From: RUG11788 sp964578175
GTDB lineage: Bacteria > Bacillota_I > Bacilli_A > RF39 > UBA660
Length of the DNA: 15,318 nucleotides
Direction: 5' to 3'
Assembly (NCBI GenBank): GCA_964578175.1
Contig: CAZOBH010000024.1
Span: 1-15,318 of the forward strand
A program made the translations under genes and the position numbers. Under the pieces are notes generated by a model that was given only the letters and a program-made list of their open reading frames with translations, was not told the origin of the DNA and ran no database searches. Below, in pieces: positions 1-5,906 of this stretch; position 1 is the first letter of the stretch, and every line of letters begins with the position of its first letter.

Positions 1-60
1 TATTTTTGTAATATTACTTGGTATGATCTTTGCATACCCAATAATATTACTTAATCTCAT
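1..60 (-). CDS. Start of an unidentified protein (partial, runs off the window)
   Basis: Only the first 20 codons are visible, beginning MRLSNIIGYAK. The ATG at 60-58 is preceded by an excellent Shine-Dalgarno (AAGGAGG at about 70-64), and the frame stays open to the window edge. The fragment is too short to assign a family. It lies at the end of a leader of about 270 nt full of hairpins (see 61-332), so expression is probably controlled after transcription starts. A mini-ORF starting at 85, 82 or 76 overlaps its first codons in another frame and stops at 47. The start is well supported by the ribosome binding site; the function is unknown. Confidence 0.6.
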   Translation of the reverse strand, partial: MRLSNIIGYAKIIPSNITKI

Positions 61-85
61 AATCCTCCTTATTCATAAACATCAT
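47..85 (-). other. Possible leader mini-ORF overlapping the downstream start
   Basis: A second Shine-Dalgarno (AAAGGAG, about 92-86) precedes in-frame ATGs at 85, 82 and 76. The frame encodes (MMF)MNKEDYEIK and stops at 49-47, inside codons 4 and 5 of the downstream gene that starts at 60. The downstream gene's own ribosome binding site lies within this mini-ORF, so translating it could open or block that site. Whether it is translated is unknown; chance is possible. Confidence 0.35.
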
Positions 86-332
86 CTCCTTTTGCTTGGA
101 TGATACCTCTCTTGAAAAGAATGAGTCAAGTCATGTACTATAGCAAGTTTTGTCTATCATCCTAAAACTATTCATAATTTATAAATTATGAATCAGCAGG
201 ATAAGAAGATGGCACAATGATACCCATCAATTCCTTATAAAATAAGGATTTCTATATGTGCCATTCTTATTTCGCACTTACGAAATTCAACCTACTTCGT
301 AGGTTCATATAAAGGAGGACTATTAAATAAAT
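61..332 (-). promoter_or_regulatory. Structured 5' leader RNA, candidate riboswitch or cis-regulatory element
   Basis: No gene fits between 418 and 60, but the minus strand can fold into a series of hairpins. In transcript order these are: a stem at 305-289 (AACCTAC/GTAGGTT, loop GAA); a stem at 286-269 (ATTTCG/CGAAAT); a long element at 262-211 closed by GGCACA/TGTGCC, enclosing an inner TCCTTAT/ATAAGGA hairpin; a perfect 24-nt palindrome at 193-170; and a stem at 162-98 closed by GGATGATA/TATCATCC with an inner CTTGA/TCAAG hairpin. Near the 5' end, TCCTCCTT (about 319-312) is complementary to the AAGGAGGA ribosome binding site at about 70-63. I do not recognise it as a known riboswitch class. 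The structures are seen; the regulatory role is inferred. Confidence 0.55.
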
Positions 333-338
333 CTTTAT

Positions 339-344
339 ATTATA
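339..344 (-). promoter_or_regulatory. Candidate -10 element for the structured leader
   Basis: The minus strand reads TATAAT here, directly downstream of the terminator of the preceding gene. No good -35 hexamer is seen 17 bases upstream, only T-rich sequence. Transcription from here would begin near 332 and include all the hairpins of the leader. Confidence 0.4.
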
Positions 345-358
345 AGGATTTAAAGCAT

Positions 359-407
359 AAAAAAATCATCCTATTATCTAATTTTTGTTAGATTTTATAG
401 GATGATT
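359..407 (-). terminator. Intrinsic terminator after the four-helix membrane protein
   Basis: The minus strand carries an outer stem AATCATCCTAT / ATAGGATGATT enclosing an inner ATCTAA/TTAGAT hairpin, followed by a run of T residues. It begins about 10 bases after the stop codon at 418. Confidence 0.85.
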
Positions 408-417
408 AATTTTTTGA

Positions 418-1320
418 TTATTTATTGTATTTTATTAATTGATTAACTAATTCTTGCGTAGTAGGTATTTTACCATTATTAGCCGAAACAATATAGTAAT
501 TTGAATTATATTTAACTCCATCTATACTACTCCAAGATTGTACATAATTACTATAAATACCTCTAACATCTATTTTTTCTGAATTCATTGGATATTGCTC
601 GTTTATAATTTTTTTTATGTAATTATCAAATTCTTCAAAATCATAATCTACTGAAGTATACCAATCATCATATTCTAAACTGTAATTGAAATTATATTTT
701 TGAGAATAATATACTGGCAAAAAGTAATCAGCATCAATATAATTAAAATTATCATCTATACTTACTATAAATGTATCTTCCATATAATCACTTTTTATTT
801 CATAATAATATCCTGATAGATATTTATCCCACATTCCACTATTAGAATATTCTTTATAAACATTAATAACTCTATAATTACTATTACCATATTTATTATT
901 TAAATAATTAATTACATGTCTTTCTCCTGATTTAGAGGTAATATTAGAGGTAATTATAGGCAATAGGAAAAGAATAATAGAATTAATTACTATAATTACT
1001 ATGAACATAAAAAATGAGTTTCTATTTAACTTTATATTAACGCTTTTTATTATTCTTTTAACAATTAAACCAACAATTAATAATATTATATTACAAATAA
1101 AAGAAAAGCCACAGATAAATAAACAAGCAATTGCATCACTCAAACCTAATGCATTATTTGCAAATACTGAATACGCTAGAGCATCAGAAATAAAAGTTGC
1201 AATTGTAATTCCTATAAATATATTCCAATATTTAGAATCATTTGTTTTTTTTAGTTTAACTATTGAAACTATTTGTATAATTATTTCTATTATACAAGAA
1301 AGAAAAAATAATCCTTGCAT
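418..1320 (-). CDS. Four-helix membrane protein with C-terminal extracytoplasmic domain, function unknown
   Basis: A 300-residue protein starting MQGLFFLSCIIEII. Four hydrophobic segments fill the first ~135 residues (about 2-20, 31-54, 60-88 and 108-130). A soluble domain of about 165 residues rich in Tyr, Asn and Asp follows and probably lies outside the cell. Its beginning (ERHVINYLNNKYGNSNYRV) loosely recalls small Firmicutes extracytoplasmic domains of the DUF3139 kind, but that is only an impression. An upstream in-frame ATG at 1362 is rejected because it lies between the -35 and -10 of the promoter; the ATG at 1320 has an AGGAAG ribosome binding site 8 bases upstream. It is a single-gene unit with its own promoter and terminator. 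Confidence 0.75.
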   Translation of the reverse strand: MQGLFFLSCIIEIIIQIVSIVKLKKTNDSKYWNIFIGITIATFISDALAYSVFANNALGLSDAIACLFICGFSFICNIILLIVGLIVKRIIKSVNIKLNRNSFFMFIVIIVINSIILFLLPIITSNITSKSGERHVINYLNNKYGNSNYRVINVYKEYSNSGMWDKYLSGYYYEIKSDYMEDTFIVSIDDNFNYIDADYFLPVYYSQKYNFNYSLEYDDWYTSVDYDFEEFDNYIKKIINEQYPMNSEKIDVRGIYSNYVQSWSSIDGVKYNSNYYIVSANNGKIPTTQELVNQLIKYNK

Positions 1321-1342
1321 AACACACTTCCTATCTATAATA

Positions 1343-1374
1343 AGTATAACATAAAAAGACATATTTTTGTCAAA
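1343..1374 (-). promoter_or_regulatory. Promoter of the four-helix membrane protein gene
   Basis: A perfect TTGACA -35 (1374-1369) is followed after 19 bases by TATACT (1348-1343), which carries an extended TGT motif just upstream. The long spacer is offset by the extended -10. The position also fixes the translation start at 1320, because 1362 lies inside the promoter. Confidence 0.7.
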
Positions 1375-1404
1375 ATATTTTCAAATATAATAAGTTTAAA
1401 ATTA

Positions 1405-1800
1405 CTACTCACTATTCCCCATAAAAACTGTATCACCTGCTAAAGATTTATAATAAGACTTCTCAGGTAAATTAGATTTTAAATAAAATTCCATTGCAAG
1501 TTTATCAGTCATTTTTCTAGGATTTTTTAAAATTATTTTATTACTTCTAAATACCCCATGTGGTGCTGATTCACTAGGACAATCTATAATTTCTGCATCA
1601 CTTGGCACTATAACATCATATAAAGTATCTCCTCTTACTAACCAACGCAATATTTTATCTTCAGTAGAAAAATTAAATCCACCCATTTCTTTCGGATCAT
1701 TACTATTAATATTCCAAGTTTTAGCTATATTTACTTCATCAATTTTATATTCAAAATTAGCTCCTTTATTACCAAACATAACTTTTAAGTATTTTCCCAT
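1405..1800 (-). CDS. Conserved-looking 131-residue soluble protein, unrecognised
   Basis: The protein has no signal peptide or membrane segment. It contains a compact run of motifs that look conserved rather than random: GGFNFSTEDKILRWL (about residues 40-54), YDVIVPSDAEI (61-71), HGVFRSNKIIL (81-91) and LPEKSYYKSLAGD towards the end. I have an impression of similar proteins in phage and Firmicutes accessory DNA, without a name or function. The start at 1800 has a GGTGAT ribosome binding site and an extended -10 promoter directly upstream. It sits alone between two terminator-bounded units, which fits an accessory gene. It has neither an obvious catalytic triad nor zinc-ligand pairs. Confidence 0.7.
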   Translation of the reverse strand: MGKYLKVMFGNKGANFEYKIDEVNIAKTWNINSNDPKEMGGFNFSTEDKILRWLVRGDTLYDVIVPSDAEIIDCPSESAPHGVFRSNKIILKNPRKMTDKLAMEFYLKSNLPEKSYYKSLAGDTVFMGNSE

Positions 1801-1815
1801 ATAATCACCAATAAT

Positions 1816-1824
1816 ATTATACCA
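1816..1824 (-). promoter_or_regulatory. Extended -10 promoter of the 131-residue protein gene
   Basis: The minus strand reads TGGTATAAT, a perfect extended -10. The -35 region overlaps the terminator hairpin of the upstream gene and is not a good match. The start codon follows 16 bases downstream of the -10 hexamer, giving a very short untranslated leader. Confidence 0.6.
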
Positions 1825-1825
1825 T

Positions 1826-1859
1826 GAAAAAAAGTATTGTTTTTTTACAATACTTTTTC
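1826..1859 (-). terminator. Terminator after the XRE regulator gene
   Basis: The minus strand forms AAAAAGTATTG / CAATACTTTTT around an A-rich loop and ends in a T run. The element is A/T-symmetric and could in principle terminate both ways, but no gene points towards it on the plus strand. Confidence 0.75.
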
Positions 1860-1939
1860 TTTGATCAACATAGTGTTTCTTATTTTAAAGCTTAAATATA
1901 TATTAAAATCTAAAAAATAACACGAACTATTTGTTGAGT

Positions 1940-2533
1940 TTAATCATTTTCTACTGGTACTGCTTCACTTCTTACACATGATCCATTATGATTTTTAACA
2001 TATTCTTCTATTACATCTAATGATTGATATGCATCATCATATTTAGCAAAATCAATAATATTAGCTAGGTATGCATCTCCACCTGCTGCTTTAATTTGAC
2101 CAGTTGTTTCATAATAATCAAAACTATAATTATATTTTTCATTATGTAAGTTGCATTCAATTGATACAGACATTAATCTACCTGAATCGTTCACCCTAAT
2201 ATTTTTATAAGCGACAAAGATAATAATATAAAGTATAGGTAGAATAATTATAAATATTATGCCAAATTTTATTAGTTTTAATATTAAACCAGCTAGTTTT
2301 TCAGTATTAGATGTTTTTTCAACTAATATATCTTTTAAATCGTTATCAACTAATTCATCTAAACTAACTTTAAATATCACAGATAATTCTTTTGCTTGTT
2401 TTAAATCAGGAGATGTTTCTCCTAATTCCCATTTAGAAATAGTTTGTCTTGCTACTCCTACCTTTTCAGCTAATTCTTCTTGAGAAAGACCTTTTTTCTT
2501 TCTAAATTCCATTATTTTCTTTCCAATTTCCAT
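1940..2533 (-). CDS. XRE-family transcriptional regulator tethered to the membrane
   Basis: A 197-residue protein. Residues 1-62 form a helix-turn-helix of the Cro/CI (HTH_3) type: MEIGKKIMEFRKKKGLSQEE, then LAEKVGVARQTISKWELGET. A linker and one strongly hydrophobic helix (about 84-108) follow, then about 90 residues predicted to be outside the cell, with two cysteines. The layout suggests a membrane-anchored DNA-binding protein that senses something outside through its C-terminal domain; that role is inferred. The ATG at 2533 is chosen because it has a GAAGG ribosome binding site 6 bases upstream. An earlier in-frame ATG at 2554 has none and lies upstream of the transcription start predicted from the -10 at 2558-2563. 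Confidence 0.85.
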   Translation of the reverse strand: MEIGKKIMEFRKKKGLSQEELAEKVGVARQTISKWELGETSPDLKQAKELSVIFKVSLDELVDNDLKDILVEKTSNTEKLAGLILKLIKFGIIFIIILPILYIIIFVAYKNIRVNDSGRLMSVSIECNLHNEKYNYSFDYYETTGQIKAAGGDAYLANIIDFAKYDDAYQSLDVIEEYVKNHNGSCVRSEAVPVEND

Positions 2534-2557
2534 TTTATCCCTTCTTTCTGACATAAT

Positions 2558-2563
2558 ATTATA
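2558..2563 (-). promoter_or_regulatory. Candidate -10 of the XRE regulator gene
   Basis: TATAAT on the minus strand. The best -35-like sequence upstream is TTGGTA at a long 19-base spacing, so the promoter is only moderately supported. It sits in the 129-base gap after the terminator of the dehydrogenase gene. Confidence 0.4.
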
Positions 2564-2628
2564 AAATTTACTATTAATACTCTACCAATTTAAAATGGAA
2601 TATTCGCCCGTTTCATTAACATTTTAAC

Positions 2629-2656
2629 ATAAAAAAGAATAATACTAATTATTCTT
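2629..2656 (-). terminator. Terminator of the pfp-peroxidase-dehydrogenase unit
   Basis: The minus strand reads AAGAATAAT, loop TAGT, ATTATTCTT and then a T run, a perfect nine-pair stem starting 7 bases after the dehydrogenase stop codon. Confidence 0.85.
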
Positions 2657-2662
2657 AATCTA

Positions 2663-3421
2663 TTATACTGCTGTATATCCTCCATCTACTGGAAGTATTA
2701 CTCCATTTACATAAGAACTTTCTTCAGCTGATAAGAATACTACTGCAGAATCTAATTCTCCTTCTTTACCATATCTTTGTTCTGGTATATGAGATTTAGC
2801 AAATTCTTGGAACTTTTCAGTATCTAATACTTGCGTAGTTAATTCAGTATAAAAGTAACCAGGACATATGCAATTACAAGTAATATTATATGGAGCAAGT
2901 TCAGCAGCTACTGCTCTTGTAAAATTAACAACTGCTCCTTTACTAGCATGATATGCAATAGTAGGTATTTCTGTATTACCCACTAAACCATACATAGAAG
3001 CTATATTAATAATTCTTCCATAATTATTTTTCTTCATAATATTTGCAAAAGCTCTAGTCATTTTAAAAACTGATGTTTCATCTGTCGCTATTGTAAAGTC
3101 CCATTCATCGTCTTGCATATCAAGTACACCTTTATCTTTTGATGATCCTGCACAGTTAACCAATATATCAACTCTTCCAAATTCCTTTTCTACTAATTTA
3201 CTTGCATTATTAATATCTTCAGTACTTGTTACATCACATTTTATTGGTAATACTTTTACATTAAAACTTTCTAATTCAGTTTTAAATTCTTCTAATCTTT
3301 CAAGTCTTCTTGCTAAGATTACTAGATTTGCTCCTTGTCTAGCTAAAGCTTTAGACATTTGTTTTCCAAGACCTGATGATGCTCCAGTTACTACAGCCAC
3401 TTTATTTCTTAAATCAAACAT
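2663..3421 (-). CDS. Short-chain dehydrogenase/reductase (gluconate 5-dehydrogenase-like)
   Basis: A 252-residue classical SDR that should oxidise or reduce an alcohol/ketone pair with NAD(P)H. Visible motifs are the nucleotide-binding TGASSGLG (12-19), NCAG (89-92), the catalytic Ser in NIASMYG (S142), YHASK (Y157, K161) and the CPGYF turn. The opening MFDLRNKVAVVTGASSGLG resembles gluconate 5-dehydrogenase/KduD-type sugar-acid dehydrogenases, but the substrate cannot be read from sequence. The Asn usually found before the VF of the central helix seems to be replaced by acidic residues (DETSVF, 114-119), by eye. A strong AAAGGAG precedes the ATG, overlapping the end of the upstream peroxidase gene, so the two are probably cotranscribed. 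Confidence 0.9.
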   Translation of the reverse strand: MFDLRNKVAVVTGASSGLGKQMSKALARQGANLVILARRLERLEEFKTELESFNVKVLPIKCDVTSTEDINNASKLVEKEFGRVDILVNCAGSSKDKGVLDMQDDEWDFTIATDETSVFKMTRAFANIMKKNNYGRIINIASMYGLVGNTEIPTIAYHASKGAVVNFTRAVAAELAPYNITCNCICPGYFYTELTTQVLDTEKFQEFAKSHIPEQRYGKEGELDSAVVFLSAEESSYVNGVILPVDGGYTAV

Positions 3422-3431
3422 ATTGTCTCCT

Positions 3432-3971
3432 TTATAATAATTCTTTTATTTTTTCTTCAAGTACCATTGGACTTTCAATAGGTGAAACTCTAGATACTAC
3501 ATTTCCTTCTTTATCTACTAAGAACTTAGTAAAGTTCCATTTAATATCATTTTTTTCTTTACAAGTACTACTTATTTTACTAATTGAAGACATTGATGCT
3601 TTATGTGATATTCCTTTAATATATTCTTTAGGTGAATTAGCTTTTAAGTAAGTAAAGAATTTACTTTCATTTTCTCCATTAACATCAATCTTTTTAAATT
3701 GATCAAATGTTGTTTGATATTTTGATGTACAAAATTCATGAATTTCGTCATCAGATCCAGGAGCTTGATGTCCAAATTGATTACATGGAAAATCTAATAC
3801 TTCTAATCCTTGATCATGATATTTTTTATATAGTTCTTCTAATGCTTCATATTGTGGTGTAAATCCACATCCAGTTGCAGTGTTAACAACAAGTAATACT
3901 TTTCCTTTAAATTCACTTAAACTAATTTCTTTGTCATCTCTTGTTGTTACTTTTAAATCATACATATTCAT
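3432..3971 (-). CDS. Glutathione peroxidase-family thiol peroxidase (two-cysteine type)
   Basis: A 179-residue thioredoxin-fold peroxidase that reduces hydrogen or organic peroxides. The peroxidatic Cys is C35 in NTATGCGFTPQ, encoded TGT, so it is a cysteine enzyme and not a selenoprotein. The conserved Gln lies in FPCNQFG (Q65) and the Trp/Asn in KWNF (145-147). A second Cys at C81 (EFCTSKY) lies 46 residues after C35, the spacing known for atypical two-cysteine, thioredoxin-dependent members such as yeast Orp1/Gpx3. Reduction by thioredoxin rather than glutathione is therefore likely. It starts 2 bases after the stop of the phosphofructokinase gene with no clear ribosome binding site, which suggests translational coupling. 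Confidence 0.92.
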   Translation of the reverse strand: MNMYDLKVTTRDDKEISLSEFKGKVLLVVNTATGCGFTPQYEALEELYKKYHDQGLEVLDFPCNQFGHQAPGSDDEIHEFCTSKYQTTFDQFKKIDVNGENESKFFTYLKANSPKEYIKGISHKASMSSISKISSTCKEKNDIKWNFTKFLVDKEGNVVSRVSPIESPMVLEEKIKELL

Positions 3972-3973
3972 TT

Positions 3974-5212
3974 TTAATCATCTTGCTTTCTAATTAAGTG
4001 AATTGGTACACCATCTTTATATATTTGTTTTGGCTCTCCCATAATTAATGGTCTCATATAATCAACCAATTCTTGTTTAACATAATCGTTATCAACATCA
4101 ATCCATTCTAATGGTACTTTCTTTTCGATATTAGCTATTTTATGTATATCGTCAAATACATCATATTTAATCTTATACGGATTATTACTAGTTCTAGTCA
4201 TAACAATCATTTTTCCAGTTTCACCATCAAAAGCAAGTTTTGCTCCTTTTTTTCCAACCATCTCTGCTTCTTTTACATCAGTTTGTGAAGCTATATGAGC
4301 TCCTGCTCTTTGAAGTGAAGATAAATTAATTGGTCTAACTTTTAATCCTGTTCTTGTTTTAATAATATTTGCAAGTACATCAGCACATCCTGCCAATTGT
4401 TTATGTCCAAATGAATCAGTTTTAATATCATCATTCCCTAATTCACAAACAAACTTTCCTTCAGTTGTTTTAACTCCTTCAGAAATTGCAATTACAATTG
4501 CAGGTTTCTTTTTTGAAAGTTCTTTTACTTTTTCTACAAAGTTATCTATATCTATATCTATTTCAGGTAAGAATATTGCATCTACACCTTCACAACCATC
4601 ACCTTTAGCTAAAGCGCTAGCTGCAGTAAGCCATCCTGCATGTCTTCCCATAACTTCAACAATTGCAACTGTTGGATTTTTTACACCATATGCAACACTA
4701 TCTCTAATTACTTCTCTAAATGTTGTTGCAATATATTTAGCAGCACTTCCAAACCCTGGGCAGTGATCAGTTATAGGTAAATCATTATCTATTGTTTTAG
4801 GTACACCTATAAAATTCTGTTTTTTATTTTTTAATTTTGCATAATCAGATAAAGATTCAACAGTATCCATTGAGTCATTACCACCTATATAAATAAATGA
4901 ATCAATTTCATATTTGTCTAGAATCTTAAATATCTTTTTATAAGTTTCTTCATTTTCTTCTATACTTCCTAATTTGTATCGACAAGTTTGTAAAAAACTT
5001 GCTGGAGTTTGCTTTAAAATTTCAATATTTTTTTTATCACCTAAATAATCATCTAAATCTATAATATTTTCATCTAGCAATCCTTCAATACCATTTATCA
5101 TTCCATATACTTTATCATAACCTAACTTTTTAGCCTCTTCATATACACCTGCTAATGAAGCATTTATAACAGCTGTTGGTCCTCCAGATTGACCTACAAT
5201 TAATTTTTTCAT
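3974..5212 (-). CDS. pfp: 6-phosphofructokinase, probably pyrophosphate-dependent
   Basis: A 412-residue enzyme phosphorylating fructose 6-phosphate to fructose 1,6-bisphosphate in glycolysis. Motifs: phosphate loop GQSGGP (7-12), GGNDS (110-114), PKTIDND (138-144) and MGRHAGW (188-194). In ATP-dependent enzymes the equivalents are GGDGS and PGTIDND. The Asp at the fourth position of GGNDS and the Lys in PKTIDND are the features of the PPi-using group, which makes the reaction reversible. Length fits that group better than the ~320-residue bacterial ATP enzymes. The start at 5212 is chosen for its AAAGGAG ribosome binding site; an in-frame ATG-initiated extension back to 5260 lacks one. It is the first gene of a probable operon with the peroxidase and dehydrogenase. 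Confidence 0.92.
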   Translation of the reverse strand: MKKLIVGQSGGPTAVINASLAGVYEEAKKLGYDKVYGMINGIEGLLDENIIDLDDYLGDKKNIEILKQTPASFLQTCRYKLGSIEENEETYKKIFKILDKYEIDSFIYIGGNDSMDTVESLSDYAKLKNKKQNFIGVPKTIDNDLPITDHCPGFGSAAKYIATTFREVIRDSVAYGVKNPTVAIVEVMGRHAGWLTAASALAKGDGCEGVDAIFLPEIDIDIDNFVEKVKELSKKKPAIVIAISEGVKTTEGKFVCELGNDDIKTDSFGHKQLAGCADVLANIIKTRTGLKVRPINLSSLQRAGAHIASQTDVKEAEMVGKKGAKLAFDGETGKMIVMTRTSNNPYKIKYDVFDDIHKIANIEKKVPLEWIDVDNDYVKQELVDYMRPLIMGEPKQIYKDGVPIHLIRKQDD

Positions 5213-5273
5213 AAACTCTCCTTTACAATTCATATTTATAATATCATTATTTATAAGCATAAATAAAGACTAA

Positions 5274-5313
5274 TAAAAAAATATTGAAAATTATCACAAT
5301 AATCTTCAATATT
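5274..5313 (-). terminator. Terminator after the small two-helix membrane protein
   Basis: The minus strand forms AATATTGAA / TTCAATATT with an inner ATTAT/ATAAT pairing, followed by a T run. The stem overlaps the stop codon at 5312. Confidence 0.75.
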
Positions 5314-5569
5314 AATTCGTTTTTAATTTTTTAATCTTAACTAAAGATACAATTAAAAGTATTATATCTATTACTAAAGGTATTCCAAATACAAAAAAGA
5401 AAAACATACAATCAACTAGAAATAAATCAGTCCAATTATAAGCATCTACTCCTAACATTGGTACTGGATAATCAATACTCAGACATATAAATAAATCATA
5501 TAGCAAATATGCTATTGCTAATATAAGTATTACTATAGTAATTGTTTTTACTATTTTCCATTTTTTCAT
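5312..5569 (-). CDS. Small two-helix membrane protein, function unknown
   Basis: An 85-residue protein with hydrophobic segments at about 8-30 and 50-77 separated by an aromatic, acidic loop (DYPVPMLGVDAYNWTD), and a lysine-rich C-terminus that should lie in the cytoplasm. It begins 4 bases after the stop of the metal-chaperone gene and shares its terminator, so the two are one transcript. A link with metal handling is possible from position only; no metal-binding motif is visible. The start is the only plausible one, with a modest AGGTTAG upstream. Confidence 0.65.
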   Translation of the reverse strand: MKKWKIVKTITIVILILAIAYLLYDLFICLSIDYPVPMLGVDAYNWTDLFLVDCMFFFFVFGIPLVIDIILLIVSLVKIKKLKTN

Positions 5570-5573
5570 AATT

Positions 5574-5801
5574 CTAACCTACTAATCCCTTATATTCATA
5601 ACCTAATTCATTAATTGAATTTTCTATATCTTCTAAATCAATATTTTTATCTTCAACTTTTAATTTAGCTATACCTTTTTTTAAATCCACTTTTACTTTT
5701 TTAATATTATTTTTTTCTTCCAAGGTATCTTTAACTTTATTAGCACAATGTTCACAATGCATACCATCTATTTTAATTTCTATTACATTTTTATTAAACA
5801 T
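5574..5801 (-). CDS. Heavy-metal-associated (HMA) domain protein, CopZ-like
   Basis: A 75-residue protein that is a single HMA domain: an IEIKIDGMHCEHCANKVKD start with the metal-binding GMxCxxC loop (C16 and C19), a VKVDLKKGIAKLKVE central hairpin and an INELGYEYKG end, matching a full-length beta-alpha-beta-beta-alpha-beta fold. Such proteins carry Cu(I) or a similar soft metal in the cytoplasm and hand it to a P-type ATPase. No ATPase or CsoR-type repressor is next to it here, so the partner must be elsewhere. A very strong AAGGAGGG ribosome binding site and an extended -10 promoter precede it. Confidence 0.9.
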   Translation of the reverse strand: MFNKNVIEIKIDGMHCEHCANKVKDTLEEKNNIKKVKVDLKKGIAKLKVEDKNIDLEDIENSINELGYEYKGLVG

Positions 5802-5842
5802 ATTTAGACCCTCCTTAACTTACTATTATCTCTCTCAATAAC

Positions 5843-5851
5843 ATTATATCA
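5843..5851 (-). promoter_or_regulatory. Extended -10 promoter of the HMA gene
   Basis: The minus strand reads TGATATAAT, a perfect extended -10, immediately after the terminator of the upstream gene. The -35 region is not well matched. Confidence 0.6.
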
Positions 5852-5858
5852 TTTAAAC

Positions 5859-5888
5859 AAAATAAAAGATGTATTAAATACATCTTTT
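5859..5888 (-). terminator. Terminator of the DUF3592-like membrane protein gene
   Basis: The minus strand forms AAAAGATGTAT / ATACATCTTTT around a TTA loop, continuing into TATTTTG. It begins 18 bases after the stop codon. Confidence 0.8.
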
Positions 5889-5906
5889 AAATATATCTTT
5901 TCTTTT

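Noticed and set aside
311..318. AAAGGAGG on the plus strand as a ribosome binding site for a plus-strand gene
   Set aside because: No ATG, GTG or TTG follows at a usable distance and the frames close quickly; its complement makes more sense as an anti-Shine-Dalgarno in the minus-strand leader.
1001..1354. Open frame on the plus strand opposite the four-helix membrane protein
   Set aside because: It mirrors the hydrophobic helices of the real gene and has no ribosome binding site. The same holds for plus-strand frames at 2259-2483, 3376-3651, 9308-9736, 11495-11971 and 14561-14746.
1826..1859. A/T-rich inverted repeats as insertion-sequence ends, CRISPR repeats or attachment sites
   Set aside because: Each inverted repeat follows a stop codon and ends in a T run on the minus strand, as terminators do. 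There are no direct-repeat arrays, transposase genes or tRNA genes in the window.
3866..3868. Selenocysteine at the peroxidatic position of the GPx-family protein
   Set aside because: The codon for residue 35 is TGT, an ordinary cysteine codon; no in-frame TGA is present.
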